Shown: one piece after another, positions 63,855 through 64,000 of the stretch
Layout: every line of letters begins with the position of its first letter
Numbering within the stretch: position 1 is the first letter of the stretch
Made by a program: the position numbers and the translations under genes
Notes under the pieces: generated by a model
Seen by the model: only the letters and a program-made list of their open reading frames with translations
What the model was told of the DNA's origin: nothing
Database searches by the model: none
Source: JAGVPT01 sp964642725
GTDB lineage: Bacteria > Bacteroidota > Ignavibacteria > UBA10030 > UBA8401
NCBI GenBank assembly: GCA_964642725.1
Contig: CAZXQG010000001.1
Location: 124,001 to 188,000 of the forward strand
Reading direction: 5' to 3'
Length of the DNA: 64,000 bases

Positions 63855-64000
63855 AATTTCCCATCCGGCATGACGGGCTCGAAGGAGTTGTCGAATGGAG
63901 TGCCATTCATTCAGTCGGAGAAGAAGAACCCTCCCGCAAACGATCCGAATTTGTATAGTTCTTGTGTTTGACTATTTAGGACGGATCTCTTTTTACCAAT
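63855..64000. other. Window edge upstream of the GT11-like gene
   Basis: This 146-nt end has no complete gene. The minus-strand frame leading into the GT11-like gene is open back to a TAG near 63966, with no ATG. Confidence 0.5.

Noticed and set aside
1..64000. CRISPR array or prophage
   Set aside because: No regularly spaced direct repeats of the right size and no phage structural or integrase genes were seen.

Overview
The window looks like a chromosomal segment of a Gram-negative bacterium of the Bacteroidota-Chlorobiota-Ignavibacteriota group, most like Ignavibacteria. This rests on protein content only. It encodes type IX secretion (T9SS) components (SprA, PorV, PorU and the PorX regulator), secreted proteins with the C-terminal sorting tail typical of T9SS cargo, outer-membrane barrel proteins, and LPS-related genes (lptF, lptG, gmhB). 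No rRNA, tRNA, CRISPR array, phage or complete transposase gene was found.

Layout. 1-3568 (minus): porX, tsaE, tsaB and the 5' part of accD, in a tight run with 3-10 nt gaps or a 4-nt overlap. 3782-11284 (minus): the giant translocon gene sprA, with a tandem 53-residue repeat near its N-terminus. 11466-11653: a MITE-like element with terminal inverted repeats and target duplications, between sprA and the divergent lptF-lptG pair (11699-14173, plus). 14361-27069 (minus): porU, porV, an M6-like secreted protein that has lost its metal motif, a predicted surface metallopeptidase/beta-propeller/barrel protein, and a small membrane protein. This block and sprA hold the T9SS genes of the window.

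27467-35642 (plus) is largely housekeeping: glgA, gmhB, a lipoprotein, a barrel protein, rpiB, glyA, tatC and a polyprenyl synthase. 35711-42038 (minus) holds scattered genes (DinB, DUF1304, PAP2 phosphatase, a T9SS cargo protein, an NlpC/P60 lipoprotein) with decayed gene remnants and a likely intrinsic terminator. 42039-42649 is a gene-free patch with a second copy of the MITE-like element and other inverted repeats. 42650-48581 (minus) is a putative operon of a PIG-L deacetylase and an Fe(III)-type ABC importer. 48809-51497 (minus) holds an endonuclease V-like protein, a monohaem cytochrome, a ChrA transporter and a small membrane protein. 51546-63854 (minus) starts, in transcription order, with five glycosyltransferases of a surface-polysaccharide locus and ends with a 2390-residue C25 (gingipain-family) protease overlapping the last of them by 4 nt.

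How the parts work together: SprA, PorV and PorU form or serve the T9SS translocon and attachment machinery, PorX probably regulates it, and at least three genes here encode likely cargo (18706-21756, 38210-39769, 51546-58718). T9SS cargo are classically attached to a cell-surface polysaccharide, so the coupling of a giant C25 protease to glycosyltransferase genes is suggestive. The most unusual items are the duplicated CARDB/ILEI-like module of that protease, the catalytically dead M6-like cargo, the SprA repeat, and the non-coding MITE-like family.
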